Counted from the stretch's first letter, positions 27,211 to 36,738 are shown. The stretch: DNA of 64,000 nt from an uncultured Alphaproteobacteria bacterium (GCA_937776645.1 CALMRI010000012.1:114016-178015), one strand, 5' to 3'. The notes: generated by a model not told the origin, from the sequence alone. A program made the numbers and translations.

Positions 27211-27566
27211 CTTATTCATCTTTATAACAGGCAACCAGGACAAACCGCCGGCTGGCGGTTCCTCCTCTTGCATGCGGCGTCGTCGGTCTAGTCCTCCCGC
27301 CGCGACCTTCCATTCCTTGCGACCGTCCGATCATCTTTTTGGCGTAATGGCCATAGGTATGCTCCCCGCATGGATTACCAGAGCCCTTAGCGCCGACATG
27401 CATGCAGAATCGCATGGCGCACAAGTTTTTTCTATAGCCGGACGCATCGGACCAGCGGGCGCTAACCATGCGCGGGCGTGTTCGATACCGCTACGTCTCC
27501 CTCTTGGCCGATCTGAAAAGACTGTTAATCTAACCGTCCCCTACTCTGCAGCCTTGGAGCCTGATC
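27211..27566. other. Intergenic, no gene recognised
   Basis: 356 nt between egtD and the molybdenum hydroxylase gene. G+C rises abruptly from the AT-rich egtD to the chromosomal level within the first 60 nt, marking the island boundary. A minus-strand frame of 85 codons (27469-27212) has no family I know. It presumably holds the promoter of the downstream gene. Confidence 0.4.
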
Positions 27567-29873
27567 GTGACCCACAGCCGCTCGACCATCGGCCATTCGC
27601 CCAAGCGCCGCGAGGATCGGAAATTTCTGATGGGCCAGGGCCGATACCTGGATGATTTGAGCATTGAAAATTTGAGCCATGCGGTCATCCTGCGTTCTCC
27701 GCACGCTCACGCACGCCTTCGTTCCATCGACAGCGCCACCGCTCAAACAGCACCCGGCGTGCTGACTATCCTAACCCACGAGGATGCCGACGCCGACGGG
27801 CTAAAACCTCTGCGCCCCACCGTCGAGGCCAACACCCGCACGGGCGAACCCTTCGCCTTCCTGCCGCAACCGGTACTGGCTCGGGACAAAGTGCGCTTCG
27901 TCGGCGAGCCGGTGGCTGTCATCGTTGCCGAAACTAAAGCACAGGCGATGGACGCGGCGGAGTTGATCGACGTGAGCTACGATGACATGCCCGCCGTCAT
28001 TCGAGCGAATGAGGCACTAGCCCCCGGAGCCCCCGAGTTGGCCGAGGCCGTACCCGGTAATCTGGCGCTCGACTGGCATGTAGGGAATGAAGGCGCAGTC
28101 GAAGCAGAAATCGCAAACGCCGCCCATGTGGCGCGCCTGCGTATCGACAATCACCGGGTGGTCACGAACCCAATGGAACCGCGCGGCGTCATCGGCATGT
28201 GGGATGCGGCCGAACAGCGCTATGTCCTGCATGTCTCGAGCCAGAACTTGCATCTCAACAGGGATAATATCGCCAAGGTCCTAAGCGTTCTACCCGCCGA
28301 GGTCCGCTTCATCGCCCCCGATGTCGGGGGCGGCTTCGGTGCCAAGAACTTCATTTACGCCGAACAGGCGTTGATCGCCTGGGCGGCGCGGAGGACCGCT
28401 CGCCCAGTCAAGTGGATCGCTAGCCGAACCGAGGTTTTCCTTGCCGATCATCAGGCCCGCGACCACCTGGCCGAGGCTGAGTTAGCACTGGATGCGGAGG
28501 GTCGGTTCACCGCCCTGCGGGTAAGATCCATCGCCAATCTCGGCGCCTATATGGCCGGGTCCTCGGGTGCTGTTCAAACATACCAATACGCCCACCTTCC
28601 GGGCACCGTCTATGCCATCCCGGTAATCCAACTACACGTCCGTGCTGCCTACACCAACACAGCCCCAATCGGTGTCACGCGCGGGCCCGGTTTCGCCGAG
28701 GCCAATGCCATTATCGAACGGTTGATCGACAAGGCGGCGCGGGAGGTCGACATCGACCGCTTCGAGCTACGGCGGCGCAATATGTTCGCCACCGAGGCCA
28801 TGCCTTGCACCAATGCCATGGGAGAGAGCATCGATAGCGGTGCCTTCGCCCACAGCCTAGACCAAGCGCTCGCCGCCGCCGACATCGCAGGCTTTCCGAC
28901 GCGCAAGGCGGCGAGCGAAGCGCGCGGCCGCTTGCGTGGGCTTGGCCTTGGCTATCACATCAAGGGCACCGGAGGAGCACCCTTCGAGAATGTCGATATT
29001 CGCTTCGAGGCGGACGACCGAGTGACCATCATTACGGGCACCCAAACTATCGGCCAGGGGCACGAGACAACCTTCCCGCAGATTCTGGCCGATAAACTCG
29101 GATTGGACGACAGTCGCATCCAAATTTGCCAGGGCGATACCGATCTGATCATCACTGGAGGCGGGCATGGCTCCTCGCGATCAACCTACATGGGCGGCAC
29201 CGCCATGTGGCGCGCCGCCGAAGAGATCATCGTCAAAGGGATTGAGGTCGCCGCCGACGCGCTGGAAGCGGCCGCCGGCGACATCCGCTTTGTCACCGGT
29301 CGCTTCGAGGTCACTGGCACCGACCGCTCAATTTCCTTGCTGGAGGTTGCTGCAAAGGGTCGCGAGGGCAAGCGGCCACTGGATACCTATCATTATTGGG
29401 AACGCCAGAATTTGACTTTTCCCAACGGCGCTCATGTGGTCGAGTTAGAAATCGAGCCCGATACTGGCCGGGTACATCTCGACCGTTATACCGCCGTCGA
29501 CGATTACGGCGTGATGGTCAATCCGATGGTCGTCGCCGGCCAAGTTCACGGCGCCATCGCCCAGGGCGTCGGCCAAGGATTGCTCGAATTCGTCGCCCAC
29601 GACCGGGCCTCGGGCCAGCCGTTGAACGCCTCCTTCATGGATTATGCGATGCCGCGCGCAGATGATCTGCCATCCTTCAACCTACGGTTCAATCCGACCC
29701 GTTGTACGACCAACCCGCTCGGCGTTAAGGGCTGCGGCGAAGCCGGGGCCATCGCCGCGCCGATAGCCATCCAGAATGCCATCGTCGACGCGCTTGCGCC
29801 CTTCGGCGTGATAGACTTCGATGGTCCGGCTACACCAGAGCGGGTTTGGCGGGCGATGCGGGGGATGACCTAG
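27567..29873 (+). CDS. Xanthine dehydrogenase/CO dehydrogenase-family molybdopterin-binding subunit
   Basis: 768-aa large subunit of a molybdenum hydroxylase. Domain 1 (a/b hammerhead) begins RREDRKFLMGQGRYLDDL; the molybdopterin-binding part has DVGGGFGAKNF, GTQTIGQGHETTFPQILAD and the active-site glutamate in KGCGEAGAIAAP near residue 722. The loop that is AYRGAGRPE in most form II relatives (AYxCSFR in true CO dehydrogenase) reads GVTRGPGFAEA here (near 368-378), so CO oxidation is unlikely and the substrate is unknown. No iron-sulphur or FAD subunit gene is adjacent, so partners must be elsewhere or lost. GTG 27567 is the start, with GGAG 8 nt upstream. Confidence 0.88.
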   Translation: MTHSRSTIGHSPKRREDRKFLMGQGRYLDDLSIENLSHAVILRSPHAHARLRSIDSATAQTAPGVLTILTHEDADADGLKPLRPTVEANTRTGEPFAFLPQPVLARDKVRFVGEPVAVIVAETKAQAMDAAELIDVSYDDMPAVIRANEALAPGAPELAEAVPGNLALDWHVGNEGAVEAEIANAAHVARLRIDNHRVVTNPMEPRGVIGMWDAAEQRYVLHVSSQNLHLNRDNIAKVLSVLPAEVRFIAPDVGGGFGAKNFIYAEQALIAWAARRTARPVKWIASRTEVFLADHQARDHLAEAELALDAEGRFTALRVRSIANLGAYMAGSSGAVQTYQYAHLPGTVYAIPVIQLHVRAAYTNTAPIGVTRGPGFAEANAIIERLIDKAAREVDIDRFELRRRNMFATEAMPCTNAMGESIDSGAFAHSLDQALAAADIAGFPTRKAASEARGRLRGLGLGYHIKGTGGAPFENVDIRFEADDRVTIITGTQTIGQGHETTFPQILADKLGLDDSRIQICQGDTDLIITGGGHGSSRSTYMGGTAMWRAAEEIIVKGIEVAADALEAAAGDIRFVTGRFEVTGTDRSISLLEVAAKGREGKRPLDTYHYWERQNLTFPNGAHVVELEIEPDTGRVHLDRYTAVDDYGVMVNPMVVAGQVHGAIAQGVGQGLLEFVAHDRASGQPLNASFMDYAMPRADDLPSFNLRFNPTRCTTNPLGVKGCGEAGAIAAPIAIQNAIVDALAPFGVIDFDGPATPERVWRAMRGMT

Positions 29874-30102
29874 ATTAGTAGAAATAGCATTAGACTATCA
29901 GCTCAATCCAACCTGAACGCTCGCGCTAAGCTCAAAAGGACAAAGACCATGACGTATGGACCGGGGCGGATGCCGGGTTGGAGGCGAGCGAGGTCGATGG
30001 GGTGGGTCTTGGGGAATCTAATTCCCAAATCGCCATAGCGACGCTCTGCATCCTGCGATTCGGTACCTTGACGCTTTACGAACGCAGCGCAGCATCTTCC
30101 AC

Positions 30103-30879
30103 CTAACTATGGCCGATATAATCCTTGCGGCCGCCATCCACGGTGAGAACCTGCGCGGTGGTGAAACCGGCCTCTGGGCTGGCGAGGAAAGCGACGGCGG
30201 CGGCGATGTCCTCCGGCGCACCGACGCGGCCGACCATGGTTCGCTCCCGCATCTCGGCGACGCGCGCCGAAAATTCCTCCTCTGTCGCAGTGCCACGGGC
30301 CATTTCGGTGACAATCCAGCCGGGGCAGACGGCGTTCACAGTGATACCGGTGTGGCCAAGTTCAAGCGCGAAGCGCTTAGTCAAAATCAACACTTCGGCC
30401 TTCGTCGCGGCATAGAAGGTGGTGCCAGGTAATGCGGTACCGATGGCGGCGTTGGAGGCAATGTTAACTATACGGCCGTAGCCTCTCGCCTTCATGCCCA
30501 TCATGGTCGCCCGGATGGTGTTGATGACGCCGTTGACATTAACACGGCGCATGCGGTCCAGAGCCGCTTCGTCGTATGTTTCCAAGGTGGCTGGGGCAGA
30601 GATGCCGGCATTGTTGACCAAGATGGTTAGCGGACCGAGTTCTGCCTCCGCCTGGGCGATGAGGGCCTCAACCTGGGTGGGGTCAGACACATCGGCGCGC
30701 ACCGCGATCGCAGATGTGCCCCCGGTGTGAAGTTCCTTGACCAGGGCTTCAGCGGGCTCCGGCCGAGCCGAATAGTTGACGCAGATAGAGACGCCCTGGG
30801 TAGCCAGACGGGTAGAGATGGCGCGACCTATGCCACGGGAACCGCCGGTTACGATCGCGACCTGCTGGGTATGGGCCAT
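30103..30879 (-). CDS. SDR family oxidoreductase, FabG-like
   Basis: 258-aa classical SDR, probably NADP(H)-dependent. It has TGGSRGIG (11-18), NNAG (89-92) and a full catalytic set S142, Y156 and K160 (FYAATK). The C-terminus TTAQVLTVDGGRKDYI matches the 3-oxoacyl reductase-like branch. It is transcribed alone on the minus strand, convergent with the molybdenum hydroxylase gene across 229 nt in which I see nothing. Substrate unassigned. Confidence 0.9.
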   Translation of the reverse strand: MAHTQQVAIVTGGSRGIGRAISTRLATQGVSICVNYSARPEPAEALVKELHTGGTSAIAVRADVSDPTQVEALIAQAEAELGPLTILVNNAGISAPATLETYDEAALDRMRRVNVNGVINTIRATMMGMKARGYGRIVNIASNAAIGTALPGTTFYAATKAEVLILTKRFALELGHTGITVNAVCPGWIVTEMARGTATEEEFSARVAEMRERTMVGRVGAPEDIAAAVAFLASPEAGFTTAQVLTVDGGRKDYIGHS

Positions 30880-31059
30880 TGGTGGTATCTTTCGTGGCTT
30901 GGGGTCTCTCAGACCAGCTTCAGTTGGGCAACGCTCAGGTTTTTCTGACTAGAGATAACGGTAGCACACACTCGCTCGAACAATGGGGTCATATTACGCG
31001 CCAATCCAGGGCCAACTTTCAATTCTCTTGTCGTTCCCGGGATCATTTTTTCCATCACA

Positions 31060-31392
31060 GGTTAACGCTCGATCCGCAAAACAATGCTGCGGAATTTGCT
31101 AAAGAAGCACGGCTTTGTGCCAACCAGGATCGCCACGGCTAAACTAAGATCATATCAGGCGGCAATCCGAGATGTTGTTCTTGGCTGTGATCACGACTAG
31201 AGCTTTCGAGCTAAAAATCGGCCGGAGAGTTCCCATCAGCCGGTTCGTCGCCGAGAACGGAAGATACAGCGCTTTAAATCACTGGGATCAGCTCAGCGTT
31301 TCCTCTCGATCCAGGTCGCTGTGTACCACACCTTCAATGTCCAACATCAGCTTCTCAGCCGGAAAATTTCCAACGATTGCTGGCGATGGTGT
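31060..31392 (+). mobile_element. IS6-family transposase C-terminal remnant
   Basis: Reading from 31084, one frame gives MLRNLLKKHGFVPTRIATAK then LRSYQAAIRDVV, a TAG at 31199-31201, and then NRPESSHQPVRRRERKIQRF, FKSLGSAQRFLSIQVAVYHT and FNVQHQLLSRK. The strings RAENSHQPTRRRER-like and FKSxGxAQRFLS are the hallmark end of IS6/IS26-type DDE transposases. The N-terminal two-thirds are missing and one nonsense codon interrupts the remainder. No terminal repeats were identified. It lies in the otherwise empty 30880-31650 gap. Confidence 0.8.
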
Positions 31393-31650
31393 TCGATACA
31401 TGGTCGAAGGCAGTCGTGGCGGCGTGAGGGATTGGATCACGGCGGAATTCTCGCGTCCCAATCCAGTTAATGTGTCAATGTCGATCAAGCGCTTGGTCGA
31501 TCTCGGTCTGCGCACGGCGGTACTGGAGGCCGACGCGGATCAGGGAATTGGTGGAGCCTCGAGTGCGCTTTCTAAGACGCCCCCAGGGGGCTCGCACACG
31601 CACGGCGCGAAGCCTAGTACGCTAATTCTTAACGACGCGGGAGATGGACG

Positions 31651-32439
31651 ATGAAACGACTCCAGGGAAAGAACGCGGTGATCACCGGCGCTGCGTCGGG
31701 CGTCGGGCGGGCGACAAGTTTGTTGTTCGCGCGCGAAGGCGCCGCGATCGCCTGCGTCGATGTCGACGCACAGATGGGCGCGGAGACGGCGGCAATGGTG
31801 CGCTCCGAAGGCGGCGAGGCGGTGTTTGTCGAGACCGATCTTAGCAATCCCGCCGCCATCGAGCGCATGGCGAAGACGTGCATGGATTGGCGCGCAGTCA
31901 TCCACATTCTGTTCAACAATGCCGGTGTTGCCGAGCGTGCGCAGTTCGAGGACATTACGCTTGAGGACTGGGATCAACAAGTCGCGGTGAACCTCACCGC
32001 GCCCTTTCTGTGTAGCCAAAAGCTACTGCCCGCACTGAAGGCGGCGAACGGTGGGGCCATTGTCAACCACGGCTCCATCGATGGTGTGCTCGGCAACCCG
32101 ACGCTGGTCGCCTATTCTGCATCCAAAGGTGGGCTGCAACCGTTGACTCATGTGATGGGATTTTGGTTGGCTCGGCACGACATTCGCGTGAACTGTATCA
32201 ACTCGGGGGCGCTGCGCGAAAGCAAGGAGGGCATCCCCGTACGACTTAATCGCGACAATCTTGCTGGCGCACCCATGAGCGCCGAACAACTACGCGCAAC
32301 ACCGATGGCGCGTCCAGGTTTTGTCGAGGAAGCCGCTGATGTGGCGCTGTATCTGGCCAGCGACCAGTCTTCCTACGTCAACGGCAGTGTCATCACTCTC
32401 GATGGCGGGCGCACCGCGATAACACCAGGAACGTTCTGA
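31651..32439 (+). CDS. SDR family oxidoreductase
   Basis: 262-aa classical SDR with TGAASGVG (12-19), an acidic residue (D37 in CVDVDA) that favours NAD over NADP, NNAG (89-92) and the catalytic S142, Y155 and K159 (YSASK). An extra stretch of about 15 residues between the cofactor loop and the last helix (ESKEGIPVRLNRDNLAGAPM) may shape the substrate pocket. The upstream 250 nt hold only the end of the IS6 remnant and unassigned sequence. It converges with the ABC importer operon. Substrate unknown. Confidence 0.9.
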   Translation: MKRLQGKNAVITGAASGVGRATSLLFAREGAAIACVDVDAQMGAETAAMVRSEGGEAVFVETDLSNPAAIERMAKTCMDWRAVIHILFNNAGVAERAQFEDITLEDWDQQVAVNLTAPFLCSQKLLPALKAANGGAIVNHGSIDGVLGNPTLVAYSASKGGLQPLTHVMGFWLARHDIRVNCINSGALRESKEGIPVRLNRDNLAGAPMSAEQLRATPMARPGFVEEAADVALYLASDQSSYVNGSVITLDGGRTAITPGTF

Positions 32440-32502
32440 ACAAGGGCTGGTTTCAAGCGCTAACGCGACCATAAACTGGTTACCAATGGCCCAGGCCCGC
32501 CG

Positions 32503-34617
32503 CTAGTCCGCCGCGCCCAGGTCCCAGTTGGGGGTGGAAAATACCGGCTCGACCTTGCGCAACTCCTCAAGCGGAATGTGGCAAGCGATCGCATGACGGT
32601 CGGCGGCCAACTGCACCGGCGGCGCCTGCTCGTCACAGAGCCTGCCAAGCGAGCGCGGACAGCGGGTGGAAAATGGACAACCCTTTGGTGGATTGAGCGG
32701 GCTGGGTAGGTTGCCCGTCAGCACGATGCGCCGTTTGGTCACCTGCGGGTCGGCGATAGGCACTGCCGAAAGCAGCGCCTCGGTATAGGGATGGTAGGGC
32801 GGCGCGAACACCTCGTCGGTCGAGCCACGCTCCATGACCCGACCGAGATACATCACCACCACCCGGTCGGCGAGATAGCGCACCGCCGCCAGGTCATGGC
32901 TGATGAACACCAGCGTCGTGCGGTGCTCGCGCTGAATATCCATCAGCAATTCGGTCACCGCCGCCGCCACCGACACATCCAGGGCCGAGATCGGTTCGTC
33001 GGCAATCACTGTCTTTGGATTGCCGGCGAAAGCCCGGGCGATACCGATACGCTGTTTTTGGCCGCCGGAAAGCTGACGGGGTTTGTGGGTGGCGAAGGCG
33101 CGCGGCAGCTTCACCGTGTCGAGAAGCTGGTATACCCGTTCCTGAATTTTCGCAGGATCGGATTCGATGCCGAAGCGCTTGATCACCCGACCTATCTGAT
33201 AGCCGATCGTATGCGACGGGTTGAGGGTGTCGTTTGGGTTCTGGAACACCATCTGCAGCGATGCGAGCTGCGCCGGCGTTCGGTCGCCGACCGCAATGCT
33301 ACCGAGATCGGTGCCGCTGAGCCGCACCTCACCATCGGTCGCGGTCTCCAACCCCATCAGCACCTTGGCGAAGGTCGACTTGCCACAACCGGATTCGCCA
33401 ACGATGGCGACGGTTTCGCCCTCGCCGGCCCGGAAGCTGATGCTGTCGTTCGCCTTCACCTGCTGGACGTTACCCCCGCCGGTAAACATCGCGGCGAAGG
33501 AGCTGTCCTTGACCTCGTAGTATTTCCGCATGTTGTCGACTTCGAGAACCGTCTCACCGACCGGAATGACCTCGCGCGCCTCGGCAACGTCGGCACTGAC
33601 GAACGCCTTGGGGTCAATCTCGTCCCAGCGCGTGCAGCGCACCCGGTGAGCCGGATCGTCATCGGCATCCACGAAGTCCATGGGAATTAACTCTTGGTCG
33701 CAACGCCCCGGCTCGAAGAAGTCGCAACGCGGCCCGAAATAACAACCTTTCGGACGCTGATGCGGAAGTGGCAACTGTCCTCTAATGGCGCTCAGCGGAC
33801 GGGCGTTCTTATTCGCATGCGGCTGCGGAATGCACCCGAACAGGCCATGGGTATAAGGGTGGGTCGGCGACGAGAAGATCGAATCGATGCGACCTTCCTC
33901 AACCACTTCGCCCGAATACATCACGCAGATCCGATCGCAAACCTCAAGCATCAGACCAAGGTTGTGGGAAATATAGAGCAACGACGTGCCGGTCTGCTTG
34001 CTCAACTCGGCGATCAACTCGACGATCCCAGCCTCGACCGTGACGTCCAGCGCCGTTGTCGGCTCGTCGAGCAACAACAATGCTGGCTTCGAGAGTAACG
34101 CCATGGCGATGACAACGCGCTGCTGCTGCCCGCCGGAGATCTGATGGGGGTAGGAATCCATCAGCCGTTTGGGATCGGGAATGTGCACAGCGATGAGAAT
34201 GTCGAAGGAACGCTTGAACGCTTCTTCCTCGTCCACCCCCTCATGGTTCATTGGCACTTCCATAAGCTGAACGCCGATGGTTAGGCTTGGATTGAGCGAA
34301 GCCATCGGTTCTTGATAGATCATGGCGATATCGTTGCCGCGGATACGGCGGACCTCTTCCGCGGACATCTCGGCCATGTCACGGCCTTTGAACTTGATGG
34401 TGCCGCCGACGATGCCGCCGTTATTGCCCATATAGCGCATGATGCCGTTGGCGACCGTTGATTTGCCGCAGCCGGACTCGCCGACTAGGCCGACTGATTC
34501 TCCCTTGGCGATCTTCAGATCGAAATCCATGACCGCCGGGATCTCTCCGGCCCGCGTGTAGTAGCTCAGTCTCAACCCGGTGATTTCGAGGACGGGGACT
34601 TCGTCTTGATCGGGCAT
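32503..34617 (-). CDS. Peptide-type ABC transporter, fused double ATPase (DppD-DppF type)
   Basis: 704-aa protein with two full ABC domains, as in GsiA/YejF. The first has Walker A GESGCGKST near residue 43, signature ISGGQQQR and Walker B ALLLLDEPTTALD. The second has Walker A GESGCGKST near 405, signature LSGGQKQR and Walker B TVIADEPISALD. Each is followed by an oligopeptide-ATPase C-terminal motif with paired cysteines (PKGCYFGPRC and PKGCPFSTRC). It energises uptake through the two permeases encoded upstream. It is the last gene of the importer operon and is separated from the permease gene by 132 nt with strong stem-loops, which may lower or tune its expression. Confidence 0.92.
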   Translation of the reverse strand: MPDQDEVPVLEITGLRLSYYTRAGEIPAVMDFDLKIAKGESVGLVGESGCGKSTVANGIMRYMGNNGGIVGGTIKFKGRDMAEMSAEEVRRIRGNDIAMIYQEPMASLNPSLTIGVQLMEVPMNHEGVDEEEAFKRSFDILIAVHIPDPKRLMDSYPHQISGGQQQRVVIAMALLSKPALLLLDEPTTALDVTVEAGIVELIAELSKQTGTSLLYISHNLGLMLEVCDRICVMYSGEVVEEGRIDSIFSSPTHPYTHGLFGCIPQPHANKNARPLSAIRGQLPLPHQRPKGCYFGPRCDFFEPGRCDQELIPMDFVDADDDPAHRVRCTRWDEIDPKAFVSADVAEAREVIPVGETVLEVDNMRKYYEVKDSSFAAMFTGGGNVQQVKANDSISFRAGEGETVAIVGESGCGKSTFAKVLMGLETATDGEVRLSGTDLGSIAVGDRTPAQLASLQMVFQNPNDTLNPSHTIGYQIGRVIKRFGIESDPAKIQERVYQLLDTVKLPRAFATHKPRQLSGGQKQRIGIARAFAGNPKTVIADEPISALDVSVAAAVTELLMDIQREHRTTLVFISHDLAAVRYLADRVVVMYLGRVMERGSTDEVFAPPYHPYTEALLSAVPIADPQVTKRRIVLTGNLPSPLNPPKGCPFSTRCPRSLGRLCDEQAPPVQLAADRHAIACHIPLEELRKVEPVFSTPNWDLGAAD

Positions 34618-34629
34618 CCTGGCCTCCTA

Positions 34630-34680
34630 GTGGTCTGATCGAGCCGCAATGGACCGGATCCGTTTCGTGAATCAGACCAC
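34630..34680 (-). promoter_or_regulatory. 10-bp inverted repeat before the ATPase gene
   Basis: GTGGTCTGAT at 34630-34639 pairs exactly with ATCAGACCAC at 34671-34680 around a 31-nt loop that itself holds a short palindrome (CGGATCCG). It ends 13 nt upstream of the ATPase ATG on the minus strand, so in RNA it would sit over the ribosome-binding region. Role inferred only. Confidence 0.5.
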
Positions 34681-34695
34681 CAACATATTGATCCG

Positions 34696-34750
34696 GTGGA
34701 GCGACTCACCGAGACGGATGGCAATCATCCGTCTCGGTGAGTCGCTCCAC
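34696..34750 (-). terminator. 25-bp perfect hairpin directly after permease stop
   Basis: Positions 34696-34720 and 34726-34750 are exact reverse complements with a 5-nt loop (GCAAT). The right arm overlaps the first base of the permease stop codon region. The stem is G+C-rich and very stable, but no T-run follows on the minus strand (next bases CGGATCAATATG). It is more likely an mRNA-protecting or partial-termination element that separates permease from ATPase expression than a full intrinsic terminator. Confidence 0.75.
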
Positions 34751-35643
34751 TAGTCCCTGAGGGACACCTCGCGCAGGCCATCGGCCAGCAGGTTGAAACC
34801 CAACACCAGGAGTGAGACGGCGCAGGCTGGGAAAATCGCCATGTATGCGAAACCGCCGGTCATGTAGGAACGAGTCTCGGTAATCATACCGCCCCAATCG
34901 GGATCGGGTGGTGGCAGGCCAAGACCCAGAAAACCAAGCGCCCCGATGGTGATCGTCGTGTAGCCCATGCGCAGGCAGAAATCGACGATCAGCGGGCCGC
35001 GCGCATTGGGCAGGATCTCGACCAGCATGATGTACCAGGATCCCTCGCCGCGTGTCTTCGCCGCGGCGATATAATCCCGCGTCGCGATGTCCATGGTCAC
35101 CCCGCGCACGATACGCATGACTCCCGGGGAGGAGGCGAAAACCACGGCGAAGACAATGTTAAGCCCCGATGAGCCGACCTTGGCGATGATCAGCACATAG
35201 AGCACCATGATCGGGAAGGAGAGGATCACATTGGCGAAGAACGAGATGATCTCGTCTTGATAGCCGCGAAAATATCCCGCCGCTAGGCCCATCAAGATGC
35301 CGATGATATAGGCGCTGACCGTGGCTGCGGTCGCATAGAACAACACCCGCTGCCCGCCCCAGATGATCCTCGAGAGGATGTCGCGGCCAAGATGGTCGGT
35401 CCCGAGCAGGAACACCCCGCCATCCGGCGACGCCGTTCCAGGGAACGCGAACGGCAGGGTCGGAGCATTGGGGTCGAACGGCGCCAAGATCGGCGCAAAG
35501 ATCGCCAGTACGACAAACATTAAAACGATTAGCCCGCCGGCCATGCCGACCGGGCTTTCCCGCAGCAGCCCGATAGCCTTGAGCATGTTCGTCAGCATCG
35601 AATCCGGCGGTACGATCGGGAGGTCGGTGGTTTCCTCGGTCAT
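34750..35643 (-). CDS. ABC transporter permease (DppC/OppC type)
   Basis: 297-aa inner-membrane permease of a peptide-type importer. It has an N-terminal TM (GGLIVLMFVVLAIFAPILAP), the family motif LGTDHLGRDILSRIIWG, and the coupling-helix (EAA) region DYIAAAKTRGEGSWYIMLVE to HxLPN-like ILPNARGPLIV. The C-terminus GFNLLADGLREVSLRD is standard for DppC. It lies 10 nt after the partner permease gene and is followed by a 25-bp hairpin. Confidence 0.93.
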   Translation of the reverse strand: MTEETTDLPIVPPDSMLTNMLKAIGLLRESPVGMAGGLIVLMFVVLAIFAPILAPFDPNAPTLPFAFPGTASPDGGVFLLGTDHLGRDILSRIIWGGQRVLFYATAATVSAYIIGILMGLAAGYFRGYQDEIISFFANVILSFPIMVLYVLIIAKVGSSGLNIVFAVVFASSPGVMRIVRGVTMDIATRDYIAAAKTRGEGSWYIMLVEILPNARGPLIVDFCLRMGYTTITIGALGFLGLGLPPPDPDWGGMITETRSYMTGGFAYMAIFPACAVSLLVLGFNLLADGLREVSLRD

Positions 35644-35653
35644 GATCGGTTGC

Positions 35654-36586
35654 TCACTTGAACCGAATTCTCGGATTCAGATAGGTGTATCCAATATCGC
35701 CGATGGTTTGCGTGAAGACCGCAACGAACACGGCGGCAAGGCCGCAAGCCTCGATCACGAAGATATCGCGGCGCAGCGCTGCTTCCAGCAGCAGCGCCCC
35801 AAAGCCCTTGTAACCGAAGGCGAACTCAGTCACGACCACGCCGGAAAGCAACCAGTTGATCTGAAGCATGATCACCGTGAACGGTGCGATGAGGGCGTTG
35901 CGCAGCGCGTGTTTCATGATGATGTGCCGATAGGGCAGACCCTTGAGGATCGCCGTGCGGATATACGGGGTGGTCATCACCTCGGCCATCGAGGCCCTGG
36001 TCATGCGGGCAATATAGCCAAAGCCGTAAAGCGTCAGCACCATCACCGGGAGGATCAACTCGACGACGTTGAAACCCGAAGTCATCGACGAGGTTCCCGG
36101 CAACCAACCCAACCAGAACACAAAGATGCCGGCGAGGACGACGGCGCTGGCATATTCAGGAATCGATGTGGTGGCGATCGATATGACCGAGATAATCCGG
36201 TCCTGCGGTGACCCTTCCTTCATGCCGGCTAGCACGCCGAGCGTCAGCGCGATGATAACCATGATGACGAAGGTGACACCGGCGAGGATGCCGGTATTGG
36301 CCAGGCGCGGCCAAAAGATCTCACTTGTCGGGCGCTTATAGATGATGGAATCGCCAAGGTCGCCGGAAACTACCCGCGCGACCCACTCGAAATAACGGAT
36401 GAACATCGAGCGATCGTAGCCGTGTTGCATAATCCAGGCGTCGAGTTGTCCATCCTGCGCGTAAGGGCCCAGGACACTACGCGCGATCAATCTCGGATCA
36501 CCTTCATTGATCATGAAAAGCAGTAGCCCAACCACCAGCATGATCAAAACCATCATGCCAATGCGCCGCAAAATCATTTGGGGCAT
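35654..36586 (-). CDS. ABC transporter permease (DppB/OppB type)
   Basis: 310-aa permease. The start MPQMILRRIGMMVLIMLVVG places the first TM at the N-terminus, as usual. The coupling segment is PYIRTAILKGLPYRHIIMKH followed by ALRNALIAP, and the protein ends IGDIGYTYLNPRIRF. ATG 36586 is chosen because AGGAAA precedes it; the upstream extension to 36694 is hydrophilic and would cover the intergenic stem-loop. It pairs with the DppC-type permease to form the channel. Confidence 0.92.
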   Translation of the reverse strand: MPQMILRRIGMMVLIMLVVGLLLFMINEGDPRLIARSVLGPYAQDGQLDAWIMQHGYDRSMFIRYFEWVARVVSGDLGDSIIYKRPTSEIFWPRLANTGILAGVTFVIMVIIALTLGVLAGMKEGSPQDRIISVISIATTSIPEYASAVVLAGIFVFWLGWLPGTSSMTSGFNVVELILPVMVLTLYGFGYIARMTRASMAEVMTTPYIRTAILKGLPYRHIIMKHALRNALIAPFTVIMLQINWLLSGVVVTEFAFGYKGFGALLLEAALRRDIFVIEACGLAAVFVAVFTQTIGDIGYTYLNPRIRFK

Positions 36587-36699
36587 TTTAGTTTCCTGGT
36601 TCCCCCGAGTGGAGACGACGTCCGCCCACTCAATCGTCTCGGTCGCACCACTGGAACAATATGTTAGTGGACTGACAGGTGTCGGTCCGCTCAATCGAA

Positions 36700-36731
36700 A
36701 GCAACACGGGGACCCGAAGGCCCCCGTGCTT
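36700..36731 (-). terminator. Stem-loop between substrate-binding protein and permease genes
   Basis: CACGGGG (36705-36711) pairs with CCCCGTG (36722-36728), and the stem extends with a bulge through AAGC/GCTT outside. It starts 8 nt after the binding-protein stop on the minus strand and is followed there by TTTCGATTG. Such structures commonly let the binding protein be made in excess over the membrane parts; partial termination is inferred. Confidence 0.55.
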
Positions 36732-36738
36732 ACCGTGA

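Noticed and set aside
31393..31650. Coding sequence between the IS6 remnant and the SDR gene
   Set aside because: Frames here are extensions of the decayed transposase or have no similarity. The 160-codon frame at 31172-31654 overlaps the transposase remnant in another frame.
32791..33690. Plus-strand frame of 299 codons opposite the double ABC ATPase
   Set aside because: It mirrors the ATPase codons; no domain, no ribosome site, shadow composition rich in His/Arg.
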